Source: an uncultured Balneola sp. (GTDB lineage: Bacteria; Bacteroidota; Rhodothermia; Balneolales; Balneolaceae). Taken from it: DNA of 64,000 nt. The position numbers were made by a program, and so were the translations under genes. Of this stretch, positions 17,907 to 26,612 are shown in pieces (positions within the stretch are counted from its first letter, which is position 1; each line of letters starts with the position of its first letter). Where the stretch lies: the NCBI GenBank assembly GCA_902529115.1, contig CABZVB010000002.1:1-64000 (forward strand). The letters run 5' to 3'. The notes under the pieces are model-generated. The model saw only the letters and a program-made list of their open reading frames with translations, had not been told where the DNA came from and made no database searches.

Positions 17907-19013
17907 ATGAGATATTTAATCCCTTTGGTACTCACTTTTAACGTAACATATCTATATGCACAAGCAATAGATTTCAATTCTGAATTTGATAAATCTATTT
18001 CAGTTTCTGATGCCAATAGTAATACCATTAGTTCTATTAATGTCTGGAAAGGTGATGAAATAACAATAACACGTGCCAATAATTCAGACCAGGTATTTGA
18101 TACTCTCACATCATCGGTGATAGTTACTAGAGGAAGCGACGGACTTTTGTACAACTCAGCTGCTGAAGATGCTGCTAATCAACAAAGTCCAGAGGGAATG
18201 CTATGGTATGAAGGGGTTTTGGAAAATTTTAATGAGGATGAACTGCCAAATTTAAGTTATGTAAGCTTAAGAGAAGTCACCAATCAAAGAATGAAGGATG
18301 TTGCTGGTAAGAGTTACATAGTCAGCTTACCTGAAGATGATATTTTCTTTGAATTAACTTTCAATGATTGGCAAACAAGACATCAAGGAGCAGGATACTC
18401 TTATACACGTACTTCTGCCTCAGTAGTAGTTAAGCCCAACAAGATTTCCCTTATAAGTCCAGATTCAGCAGCCACTGGTGTTGAGTTGGTCCCAACTTTT
18501 GTTTGGGTTAGCGATTCTCTTGCTTCTCACTATCAGCTTGAATTAACTAATCTATCAGACTCCTCAATGATTGACACACTAGTTGCTTACTTATCTTATA
18601 CTAGTGGTATTCAACTAACTAATTCTACAACATATACTTGGAGAATAAGAGGCCTAGTTAAAGATCAGAATTTATATGGTGAATGGAGCTCAAGTTGGAT
18701 TTTTACAACAGAGAGCTCTACAACCTTTATAGAAGACGAACTTATTCCAAATCAGTTTATCTTACTTCAAAATTATCCTAACCCATTCAATCCTACTACT
18801 CAAATACAGTACACTCTTCCAGAGCGATCACAGGTTACACTTCAAATTTTTAATAACCTTGGCCAAAATATTTCAGTACTGGTGAATGAGCAAAAATCAG
18901 CCGGTTATCATACAGCTACCTTTAATGCTTCTGGTTTATCTAGTGGAATATATATGTACAAGCTAACAACTCCATCCTTTACTGAAACTAAAAAAATGCT
19001 ATTGATTAAATAA
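17907..19013 (+). CDS. Secreted protein with fibronectin-like domain and T9SS sorting domain
   Basis: A 368-residue exported protein of unknown function. An N-terminal signal (MRYLIPLVLTFNVTYLYAQ/A) is followed by an unassigned beta-rich domain (about 20-175), a fibronectin-III-like domain (KISLISPDSAATGVELVPTF to TYTWRIRG...SSWIFTT) and a C-terminal type IX sorting domain ([20 protein letters not shown] ... GIYMYKLTTPSFTETKKMLL). The last part closely resembles that of the upstream BspA protein. It sits just behind that gene's terminator, so it probably has its own promoter. Confidence 0.82.
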   Translation: MRYLIPLVLTFNVTYLYAQAIDFNSEFDKSISVSDANSNTISSINVWKGDEITITRANNSDQVFDTLTSSVIVTRGSDGLLYNSAAEDAANQQSPEGMLWYEGVLENFNEDELPNLSYVSLREVTNQRMKDVAGKSYIVSLPEDDIFFELTFNDWQTRHQGAGYSYTRTSASVVVKPNKISLISPDSAATGVELVPTFVWVSDSLASHYQLELTNLSDSSMIDTLVAYLSYTSGIQLTNSTTYTWRIRGLVKDQNLYGEWSSSWIFTTESSTTFIEDELIPNQFILLQNYPNPFNPTTQIQYTLPERSQVTLQIFNNLGQNISVLVNEQKSAGYHTATFNASGLSSGIYMYKLTTPSFTETKKMLLIK

Positions 19014-19119
19014 GATAGTGGTCATACGGAGTTATGATTTTGAGCCCTGTTTGATTGGATAGATGTTTTTCTGTAAATATAAAAATCAAGAGTTATTTAG
19101 ATGGTGATAGTAAAACATT

Positions 19120-19248
19120 GATATTAATTTTGCTGAAGAACAATCTAATTCTTTAAGACTACAAATTCTTAAACAAAGTGCTAAAGCTGTTTTATCTTAA
19201 ACGAATATTAGACCATAGGCAGTACTTAAATATTTAGGTGATAACTAA
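19120..19248 (+). pseudogene. Flagellin C-terminal remnant
   Basis: Read in frame, this stretch gives DINFAEEQSNSLRLQILKQ then SAKAVLS-stop-TNIRP-stop-AVLKYLGDN. The conserved end of flagellins is D-x2-(F/Y/M)-AxE-x6-LQILQQ-x-(G/A)-x-(A)-x-L-(A/S)-QAN-x2-PQ-x-VLxLL. Here the two expected Gln codons are TAA (19198-19200) and TAG (19216-19218), each one C-to-T change from CAA or CAG. The frame is closed upstream by TAA at 19111-19113, and no N-terminal flagellin domain is present. This is a decayed fragment. Confidence 0.6.
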
Positions 19249-19298
19249 CTTCGAAAGTATTTATACCAAAAGTGATTAATCACAAACTAATTTGAGTA

Positions 19299-20573
19299 TT
19301 ATTCAAAAGCTCCCCATCCCTTAGCGGGACTACTTACTTGTAAATTATAATCACCATTTTCAAAGTCAAAAAATAATGGGTTAGCAAAAATTTCTCCTTG
19401 ACCTAATGACTGACCAAGATTAACTTCACTTCCCTCAATATTCCAATAACAATTATTGATGTGATTCACATCATTGACTGCGCCATCAAAACCTTCAATA
19501 AAAACAGCTTCAGTAAGATCATCATTAATGACAATGATATTTTTATTAAGTTCAATATCTCCTGGAGGTGAATCAAAAATAAATACAGCATTCCAAGGAC
19601 CCTCAACCAAATTATCAACTCGTATGATGGTATTGTTTTTCACAATACTACTTTCGGTCGGTGCCCACCAAAGCAGGAAGCTCTGATAGTCTCGACTTAA
19701 ATTATATTCAATAACAACGTTTTTAGAAGACATATATTCAATGTCATCCCAATAACTAATTTCAATAAAACCCATATTGTTGAATGTTTTATTGTTGTGA
19801 ATGTAGATATTATCCTTATGATTCCGACCATCGTCTATCTCTATCGCGCCACCATCAGCGCCAAACTCTCCGCCTGAAGCGTACATATTTTCAATAGTAT
19901 TATGTGAAACTTCTTGATTTCCAATACCTAACTGAATACCTATGGGACCCCACCACGGTTTTGATAAAAATCCGTTTTGACGTCTTATGTTTCCATCATG
20001 TATATAGTTTCTGGTGATTAGGCTATATTGGCTATAAGATTGAATGGCTTTTGGGATATTGGCAAATTCATTATTTCTAACAATAACATAATCGCTTCCC
20101 AAACCAATATGCAGGGCGCCGGTAGACCACACCGTTTCAAATGATACATCTCCGCTAGGAGCTGGTGCTGTGTCATGAAAATACAAGTTTTCAACTATGT
20201 GGTAATCTCCTCTAATTCGCATTGCATTGCCATTGCATGTGCTAAAATAAGGATTGGTAAATTTCGGAGCATCACCTGTTCCATAAGCACCAACTAAAAT
20301 TGGATCTTTGGCGTTTCCGTTGCCATTTATGGTTACGCAGCCAGAATAACTCGTGCCTCTTTTAAAATAAATGTTGTCACCTGGTAGAAAGGACTCATTA
20401 GATACTCTGTTTAATGTCTTCCAAGGATAGCCTTCAGTACCCTCATTAGTATCATCGCCATTTAAGGCATCTACATAGAATATAGATTGGCTATTACGCA
20501 CTGACAAAGCCTGATCATCAACGCATCCAACAAAGCAAAATATTATTAGTAGAGATTTGAAAAACAGGTTCAA
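19299..20573 (-). CDS. Lipoprotein with right-handed parallel beta-helix fold
   Basis: A 424-residue probable outer-surface lipoprotein with lipobox FCFVGC (Cys near 17). The mature part begins SIFYVDALNGDDTNEGTEGYPWKTL, the usual start of beta-helix polysaccharide lyases and related DUF1565 proteins, followed by helix coils with recurrent N-x-I motifs (IVENLYFHD, VIVRNNEFANI, ITRNYIHDG, VSHNTIENM). GGAIEIDDGRNHKDNIYIHNN closely matches the beta-helix part of the next gene, so the two are related. No catalytic residues can be assigned; it could bind or cleave a carbohydrate. It is last in the minus-strand ribose/nucleoside locus. Confidence 0.8.
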   Translation of the reverse strand: MNLFFKSLLIIFCFVGCVDDQALSVRNSQSIFYVDALNGDDTNEGTEGYPWKTLNRVSNESFLPGDNIYFKRGTSYSGCVTINGNGNAKDPILVGAYGTGDAPKFTNPYFSTCNGNAMRIRGDYHIVENLYFHDTAPAPSGDVSFETVWSTGALHIGLGSDYVIVRNNEFANIPKAIQSYSQYSLITRNYIHDGNIRRQNGFLSKPWWGPIGIQLGIGNQEVSHNTIENMYASGGEFGADGGAIEIDDGRNHKDNIYIHNNKTFNNMGFIEISYWDDIEYMSSKNVVIEYNLSRDYQSFLLWWAPTESSIVKNNTIIRVDNLVEGPWNAVFIFDSPPGDIELNKNIIVINDDLTEAVFIEGFDGAVNDVNHINNCYWNIEGSEVNLGQSLGQGEIFANPLFFDFENGDYNLQVSSPAKGWGAFE

Positions 20574-20679
20574 AATTTATTTCAAAATATTATGTCCAGT
20601 TCTTGACAGTATCCAAACTATTTTTTTTATGATTCTGAATATAACTTCGGTTTCTTAAATATTATTTAAGAATATATAA

Positions 20680-23600
20680 TTATTCATGAATTCTAATTTG
20701 TTTTGATATTGAAGAAGACATACCAGAAGTTGACTCAGCGGTTAAAGTAATTACATATTTTCCCGTTTTTTCATATGTATGATTAACATCACTTCCATAA
20801 CCTATATTTCCATCCCCAAAATCCCAGATATATTTTGAAATAGATTCATTTAATTCAGCTGCGCTGCTTTTAGCATCTAATTCAATAGTTGCATTTTCCT
20901 TATAGAAGTTAAATCGTGCGACGAGCGCTGAGTATTTAGATTCAAATGCACCAATATCAGGTGCATTCCCTTGTGCCACATGATTTCTCTGTACATCTAC
21001 AGCATGACGAGATAAAAGTGCCTTATCAATGGCAGGGCTTCCGACGGCTAATTCTAAATGACGATTTTTATAATCAATAAAACCTGGTTCAGAGATTATT
21101 TCTCCAGGACCAAGAGCATATCCTTTCGGGTTTTTCAAACTTTGATCTATTGAATAGTAAATATTGTTACTGGCGGCTTCGCCTGGATCTTCCCATTCAA
21201 ATGCTTTTACACCATTTGCCAATACAAAAATGTTGTTACGGATAATACCATCTGGAATGACATCATGTAGACTAATACCCCAATTAAATTTGTTATTAGC
21301 CGGCAAGACTCTCAAAACTGTATTATTCTCGATAATAGGATTATTTCCAATAGGTCCATCTATAAACCATTGGTAGTCGTCACTGAAGTTGTATGATATT
21401 TCTATGTTATCCCAGGTACAGTCTTCGCATTCTGAATCGTCATAGGTTTCAAGGAAGCCTTGGTTTCCACGAGTAATATTATGATGAATTTTCCAATTCG
21501 TATGATTTCCCTCATCATCAATTTCAATCGCCCCTCCATCAAATCCATAGTTATTCGGAGCCAAAAATCCTTCAATTGTATTGAACGATATATCGCCGTT
21601 ATAACCAGCTACAACTATACCCATAGGTCCCCACCATTCATTGATGCCACCACCAGGACTATGTATATAGTTATTGGTAATTAATACATCATGAGCATAT
21701 AATCTCACACCTACACGGCATCCACTGAACTCACTATTTTGAATAGTAATGTGATGATCTCTTCGATTAAAAGATGCAATACCTGCAACCTTTCTAGGTT
21801 CACTCTGTCCGCAATCATGGATGAACAAGTCATCAATTACAATATGACTTGAAGAAATTCGAATAACGTTTCCGTCATTAGAAGATATATCTGGATTGCT
21901 AAGCGCTGGCCTTTTTCCTTTTCCATACGAAGTAAAAACGATTGGCGAGGATATAGATCCGCTTTCTTTTATTTCAAATGAGCCAATCCATTTAGATCCT
22001 TTTTCAAAAAACACCGAATCTCCGGGTACAAATGGATAGCCATCTATATCGTCTAACGTATCCCAAGGTCTTTCTCTACTTCCATCTCCATCCGTTTTTC
22101 CATTTATGGAGGAAATATAATATTTGTTTGAATTTGATTTGTTTCCAATAGTCCAATTTTCATTGGAGACTATCCCATTCATTTGTTCTATTATAACTTT
22201 ATCAATAAGTGGAAGTAATCTCTTAGCCATGTTTGTAAAACTATCGATTTCTTTGTCTCCTTCATCTTTTATTCCATTTCGGATTACTTCTATGTTGTGG
22301 ATTCCTCCCCCTGTTGGATGCATAACTGAAGCGATAATATCTCCTTCAGAAGCAATATTTTGATTATTTTCAAAAACCTCTAACTCTGAAATACTAATAA
22401 TTCCATCTCCACCGCCTCCTTTTCCAATAAGTCTAATACCGTTACCCTTTTCACTAAGCATAAAAGTATAATTCGAGAATGCTTCACCAAAAACCAGTAA
22501 TTCATCACCGTTTGGATATGCAGGGCTAATTTGATATTCCACGTCAATCCATCTTCCTCTTTTTAACAACTGTAGCCTTAAAGAATTGTTTGCAAACCAT
22601 CCACCATCCTCTGAATGTCTTCCTTCCTGAAAAATTATCTTATTAAATGACCTTTCTTCATTGAATTTATACCCAATGTACTGCTCATCATCTTCAAAAT
22701 ATTCATGATATGTATCAAAATTGTCACCTCCACCAAAATTCTTACGTGTGCGGTTAATATCATATTTTTCAGAAAAATTATAATAGTCAAAGTGTTTTTC
22801 CAACCCTTCAAAACCGTACATGAATCCAAGTAAGCCCCCCCAAGTAGCAGTAGGGTTATCAGAATCTTGACCTGAAAGTGTACCGATCTGTATAGTTCTT
22901 TTGAAATCTCCTTCACCAAAAAGTAGACTAATAATGCTAAACCCGAAATTACTTCCAGAATCATAAAAAGCTGAATATGTATACTCATCGGCTCCACCTT
23001 CTATGTAATAATCATGAAAATCATCTCTAACAGTCTCCCAATCATTTTTATTATCCATATTCATGTATTCGTTTCTTACCCAATCGTACATATCTGCAAT
23101 GTATGAGGAGTCTGGAATATATGTACGGGCAGAGTCGGCTAACCATAGAACTTGCTCTTTTCGAGACAAGTTAGGATCTATACTACTTGCTAGTGAGTGC
23201 ATAACAATATAAAATTGAGCTGCATACATAGAATGGGAGTAGGCTGTTGTTCTAACTGGTAAATATGAAAGTTTAAGCGCTATTTCAGGGTTACCTGGTG
23301 CTAGCAGACCAAATATCTCCGTTGTCAGCTGGGCATCGATCATTTCCCAATTCTCATTATTATGCGGCAAAGAAGTTGCTGGAGGGGTCATATTTTCATC
23401 CAGCATTAGATAAAAAGCTGTTTCATTTGATACCCATAGGAAATTCTCTTCCCTTTGGTATATATGTTCTAACCATTGAGTTTTTATATGCTCACCGGTG
23501 AGTAAATAAGTATCGTATGTTTCCATTGCATGTTGATAGATATATTCTATGTCGGTGTCATCGTCAGCCCCCCATATTTCTTTATCTATTACAAAGTCAA

Positions 23601-23871
23601 TGTATGATCCATGCCAAGGATGCCCTTGATTGGTGTACCAATCTTCATCAGTAAAATAAGGTTTATCATTTCGTACACCCTCAGTTATTAGACCTGTCCA
23701 ATTGGCTATGCTACTGCCTAGCCAGAAACCACGCAATTTTTCTTCATACTCAGTTTTACTAAATGTTTGTCCAAATAAAAAGTGAACATCCAAAAACAAA
23801 ATAAAAATTAGTGTACTGATTATTCTATGCATTAATTTACTGTATTTAAAAACGTTATCTTGTTTTATCAT
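20680..23871 (-). CDS. Secreted ADP-ribosylglycohydrolase / beta-helix / PKD multidomain protein
   Basis: A 1063-residue exported protein. After a signal segment (MHRIISTLIFILFLD...FGQ) comes an ADP-ribosylglycohydrolase-like domain (about 43-400). It has EEKLRGFWLGSSIANWTG, the metal-binding GADDDTDIEY (101-110) and the C-terminal metal motif GQDSDNPTATWGG (near 328-340), counterparts of the DDT and GD(D/A)xDT motifs of the family. A discoidin-like sandwich follows (about 400-520), then a right-handed beta-helix (about 585-930, YYISSINGKTDGDG, GGAIEIDDEGNHTNW) and a PKD domain (YIWDFGDGN, near the C-terminus). The start overlaps the upstream nucleoside-hydrolase stop as ATGA, implying translational coupling. 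Its presumed role is release of ribosyl groups outside the cytoplasm. Confidence 0.82.
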   Translation of the reverse strand: MIKQDNVFKYSKLMHRIISTLIFILFLDVHFLFGQTFSKTEYEEKLRGFWLGSSIANWTGLITEGVRNDKPYFTDEDWYTNQGHPWHGSYIDFVIDKEIWGADDDTDIEYIYQHAMETYDTYLLTGEHIKTQWLEHIYQREENFLWVSNETAFYLMLDENMTPPATSLPHNNENWEMIDAQLTTEIFGLLAPGNPEIALKLSYLPVRTTAYSHSMYAAQFYIVMHSLASSIDPNLSRKEQVLWLADSARTYIPDSSYIADMYDWVRNEYMNMDNKNDWETVRDDFHDYYIEGGADEYTYSAFYDSGSNFGFSIISLLFGEGDFKRTIQIGTLSGQDSDNPTATWGGLLGFMYGFEGLEKHFDYYNFSEKYDINRTRKNFGGGDNFDTYHEYFEDDEQYIGYKFNEERSFNKIIFQEGRHSEDGGWFANNSLRLQLLKRGRWIDVEYQISPAYPNGDELLVFGEAFSNYTFMLSEKGNGIRLIGKGGGGDGIISISELEVFENNQNIASEGDIIASVMHPTGGGIHNIEVIRNGIKDEGDKEIDSFTNMAKRLLPLIDKVIIEQMNGIVSNENWTIGNKSNSNKYYISSINGKTDGDGSRERPWDTLDDIDGYPFVPGDSVFFEKGSKWIGSFEIKESGSISSPIVFTSYGKGKRPALSNPDISSNDGNVIRISSSHIVIDDLFIHDCGQSEPRKVAGIASFNRRDHHITIQNSEFSGCRVGVRLYAHDVLITNNYIHSPGGGINEWWGPMGIVVAGYNGDISFNTIEGFLAPNNYGFDGGAIEIDDEGNHTNWKIHHNITRGNQGFLETYDDSECEDCTWDNIEISYNFSDDYQWFIDGPIGNNPIIENNTVLRVLPANNKFNWGISLHDVIPDGIIRNNIFVLANGVKAFEWEDPGEAASNNIYYSIDQSLKNPKGYALGPGEIISEPGFIDYKNRHLELAVGSPAIDKALLSRHAVDVQRNHVAQGNAPDIGAFESKYSALVARFNFYKENATIELDAKSSAAELNESISKYIWDFGDGNIGYGSDVNHTYEKTGKYVITLTAESTSGMSSSISKQIRIHE

Positions 23872-24947
23872 TGTTCAGAGTTTACGAGTACATAGTTTTC
23901 CATTGAGTTGTAGAAATCTTCCATTATTTCTTTCTTGTTGAAATTTTCCCAAAGAGTAATTTTTCTGGGATTTTCAGGTCTGTCTTTCCAAACGCCGTCA
24001 ATAAGTTCTGGGCTTGGTATTTGAGTAGGAATAGCCCAAGAAGGGTTTTTTACGATAGCAACTGCCGCCATGTCAAAAAGTGCTCTTGCCTGATCGTAAC
24101 CTTCGTCAAAACCATCATCAAATTCTTCAATATTCATAAATAAATTAACAGAATAATCACCAAAATTTGAAAACTCATTACCATGTCGCCCAATAATAGG
24201 ATTCAATAACTCTGGTCCTTTATTTGGCATATATTTTTTGATGTCTGCCAAATAAGCTTTGACAGCGTCAGTACCGGATGGTCGATCGTATCTAACTAGA
24301 GCTATTTCAAATTCCACATTAGAGTCTAGTATGTATTGTAGTGCAGAGGGATCACCATCCTGGTTATACTCACCGGGTTCAGGGTAGTTAGATCCAAGCC
24401 ATACAACTCTTACATTATCGGTGATGGTAGAATCTTTATAGAGTGCAAGAGCAATATTGGTTAGTTTACCGACAGGCAATAAAACCAATTTGTTATCCTG
24501 ATAGACTTTCGCAGTTGAGATAATGTAATTGACCGCCTCATCACCATCAAAAGTAGGTTCATTGATGTTTTCCTTAATTTCTTGAAAAGTACCACTGGCT
24601 CCTTTATAGATTTTAATTTTATCGGAAAGACCACACAATTTTACAACCCTTTCTGCTTCTTTATAATGCTCGTGAATATCTCCTCCACTTCTTGTTTTAT
24701 TAACTGTGATACCCTCTACCTCAAAATCCTGGCCATTGAATAATAAATAGGCTAAGGCATGCTGATCATCAAGTTCATTGTTAGCATCTGTATCGAAAAG
24801 TATTTTGGTTTTCTGTAGGCTATCACTAGTGCAATTGACAATCAAAGAAGCTAGCACTAGCAAGCTAGTTTTTATAAAATTCAGATAATAAATTTTAAAC
24901 TTAGTATGAATTCTATCACTACATATTTTTCCTACTAATTTCATCAT
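23868..24947 (-). CDS. Nucleoside hydrolase family lipoprotein
   Basis: A 359-residue enzyme expected to cleave N-glycosidic bonds of ribonucleosides to ribose and base. The metal-binding motif is ILFDTDANNELDDQHALAY, an IUNH-like DxDxxxDD motif with two extra residues, as in a Bacteroidota-type branch. GSNYPEPGEYNQDGDPSA and a later HGNEFSNFGDYS are consistent with active-site loops. An N-terminal hydrophobic segment ends in LIVNC, so it is probably a lipoprotein that acts outside the cytoplasm. Two adjacent ATGs (24947, 24944) are possible starts. It lies between susD and the ADP-ribosylglycohydrolase fusion. Confidence 0.87.
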   Translation of the reverse strand: MMKLVGKICSDRIHTKFKIYYLNFIKTSLLVLASLIVNCTSDSLQKTKILFDTDANNELDDQHALAYLLFNGQDFEVEGITVNKTRSGGDIHEHYKEAERVVKLCGLSDKIKIYKGASGTFQEIKENINEPTFDGDEAVNYIISTAKVYQDNKLVLLPVGKLTNIALALYKDSTITDNVRVVWLGSNYPEPGEYNQDGDPSALQYILDSNVEFEIALVRYDRPSGTDAVKAYLADIKKYMPNKGPELLNPIIGRHGNEFSNFGDYSVNLFMNIEEFDDGFDEGYDQARALFDMAAVAIVKNPSWAIPTQIPSPELIDGVWKDRPENPRKITLWENFNKKEIMEDFYNSMENYVLVNSEQ

Positions 24948-25030
24948 AAAGTTTTTTTTAATTTAAATTAAAACACAGATGATACTATAAGTCCTCTTTT
25001 TTTACATATTCAACTAAAATCAAATGGATT

Positions 25031-26587
25031 TTACCATCCTGGATTTTGTGGAAGTAGATTGGGATTCAAATCCAATTCGTCGAGAGGAATTGGAAAAAGT
25101 TCGTCTTGGCCATTCCTGAAATTTGAAAAAGATTGATCCCTTGCAATTATATTTCCAGTGGCAGGGACAGTAAAGTCGTTTGCTATTTGAGGCCCATACT
25201 CTCCCCACCTTTTTAAATCAAACCATCTTATAAACTCTCCACATAATTCAACTAGACGTTCATGCTTGATTTGTTCCCGTAATTCGGCCTGACTAAGTGT
25301 CGCTCCTGCGGTCACTTCAAGATTATTCATATTAGCCCTTGCTCTTACAATATTTATATAATTGTGTGCTTCAAGGGTCTTGCCATTCTCATTCAATGCT
25401 TCTGCATATAATAATAAGATATCGGCATATCGAATAATAATCATATCTTTGCCACCATTTTTCCATTGTACAGAACCTGAACCATTGTTTAACTCATTTA
25501 ACACAGCCACATTTTCATTAAACTTGTAAAAACTTGCTTCTGAAACGATATTTGCATTTGATTCCCACCATTCCCATGTCTGTCCATATAATGTTTTATC
25601 ACTGTAATTACTGAAAAGACTCATATTCAACCTAGGATCAATATTTCCATCTTTATCAGTTTCAACTAGATATGATTCTAATGCAAAATTTGTTGCAACT
25701 TGATCAGACCAAATGCCGAAACTGGACTCGCCTGGTGAATTTATTCTAAAAAACCAGTTATAATCCGACTCCTGCTGAGGTCCATTATGCAAAAAATTAA
25801 TTTGGAATATCACTTCCTTATTTCCAGTAGTGAGTTCTTCGGTAAAATTGGATTCATAGTTAGCATTAAGTTTATATTGACCAGATCCAATTAGTTCACT
25901 GAGAATTAGTTCTGCTGCATCATAATCATTTTGTTGCATATGGACTTTCGCCAGTAGTGCTTGTGCTGCACCCTTGGTTATCCTTCCGAATTCAGTAGAA
26001 GAATATGCCTTAGGTAATACCATAATAGCTTCTGTCAGTAAGGTTTCGGTAAAAACCCACATCTCACCTGGTTGTGCTTTTCTAGGCTTATCACTTGCGC
26101 TTTGAATACCATCTACAAATGCAATACCATCTCCGTATGCAGTAATTAAATTATAATATGATAACGCCACCAAAAACTTAGCCTCACCGATTATCCCATC
26201 AATACCAGATATATCGCTGTTTTCTCCTCTTTCAATAACTTGATAAGATCTGGCAATTAAAGTGTAAAAACTGTACCACAATGTGACATGAAATTCATTA
26301 TTAAGATCAGAACTGAATGTAGCCAAATTATATGGGTCGCCAAGCTGGCCCGTAAAACCTTCATCAGAAAGAAGATTAAGAGTATGTTGAATCTGGCCAG
26401 CGTACATATCTCCCGTTTGCAAAAAATCATATGCACCGATCAACCCTTGATAAAAATCTTCTTTTGTTTCCCAGAAGCTTTCTTCAGTTTCAAAGTTAGG
26501 ATTTACCTGTGTTAAATCAGTGCATGAAAATGTAAGTATGCCTATCACAAGAATTAATAATATTGATTTATATATCGATTTATTCAT
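25031..26587 (-). CDS. SusD/RagB-family nutrient-binding lipoprotein
   Basis: Surface lipoprotein that caps a SusC porin and captures ligand. The 518 residues begin with a lipoprotein signal (ILTFSC), and the SusD fold is shown by DLTQVNPNFETEESFW, a TPR-like helical region (GEAKFLVALSYYNLI; RITKGAAQALLAKVHMQQ), DMIIIRYADILLLYAEALNENG and the closing ELCGEFIRWFDLKRWGEYG. It is directly downstream of the SusC gene (25 bp), the standard pairing. Ligand specificity cannot be read from the sequence; context suggests nucleosides or another ribose compound. Confidence 0.95.
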   Translation of the reverse strand: MNKSIYKSILLILVIGILTFSCTDLTQVNPNFETEESFWETKEDFYQGLIGAYDFLQTGDMYAGQIQHTLNLLSDEGFTGQLGDPYNLATFSSDLNNEFHVTLWYSFYTLIARSYQVIERGENSDISGIDGIIGEAKFLVALSYYNLITAYGDGIAFVDGIQSASDKPRKAQPGEMWVFTETLLTEAIMVLPKAYSSTEFGRITKGAAQALLAKVHMQQNDYDAAELILSELIGSGQYKLNANYESNFTEELTTGNKEVIFQINFLHNGPQQESDYNWFFRINSPGESSFGIWSDQVATNFALESYLVETDKDGNIDPRLNMSLFSNYSDKTLYGQTWEWWESNANIVSEASFYKFNENVAVLNELNNGSGSVQWKNGGKDMIIIRYADILLLYAEALNENGKTLEAHNYINIVRARANMNNLEVTAGATLSQAELREQIKHERLVELCGEFIRWFDLKRWGEYGPQIANDFTVPATGNIIARDQSFSNFRNGQDELFPIPLDELDLNPNLLPQNPGW

Positions 26588-26612
26588 TTGTTTATCTATT
26601 AAAAATTAGACA

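Noticed and set aside
22635-22997. 120-codon alternative frame inside the ADP-ribosylglycohydrolase fusion
   Set aside because: It lies fully inside a gene with strong domain evidence and shows no motif of its own.
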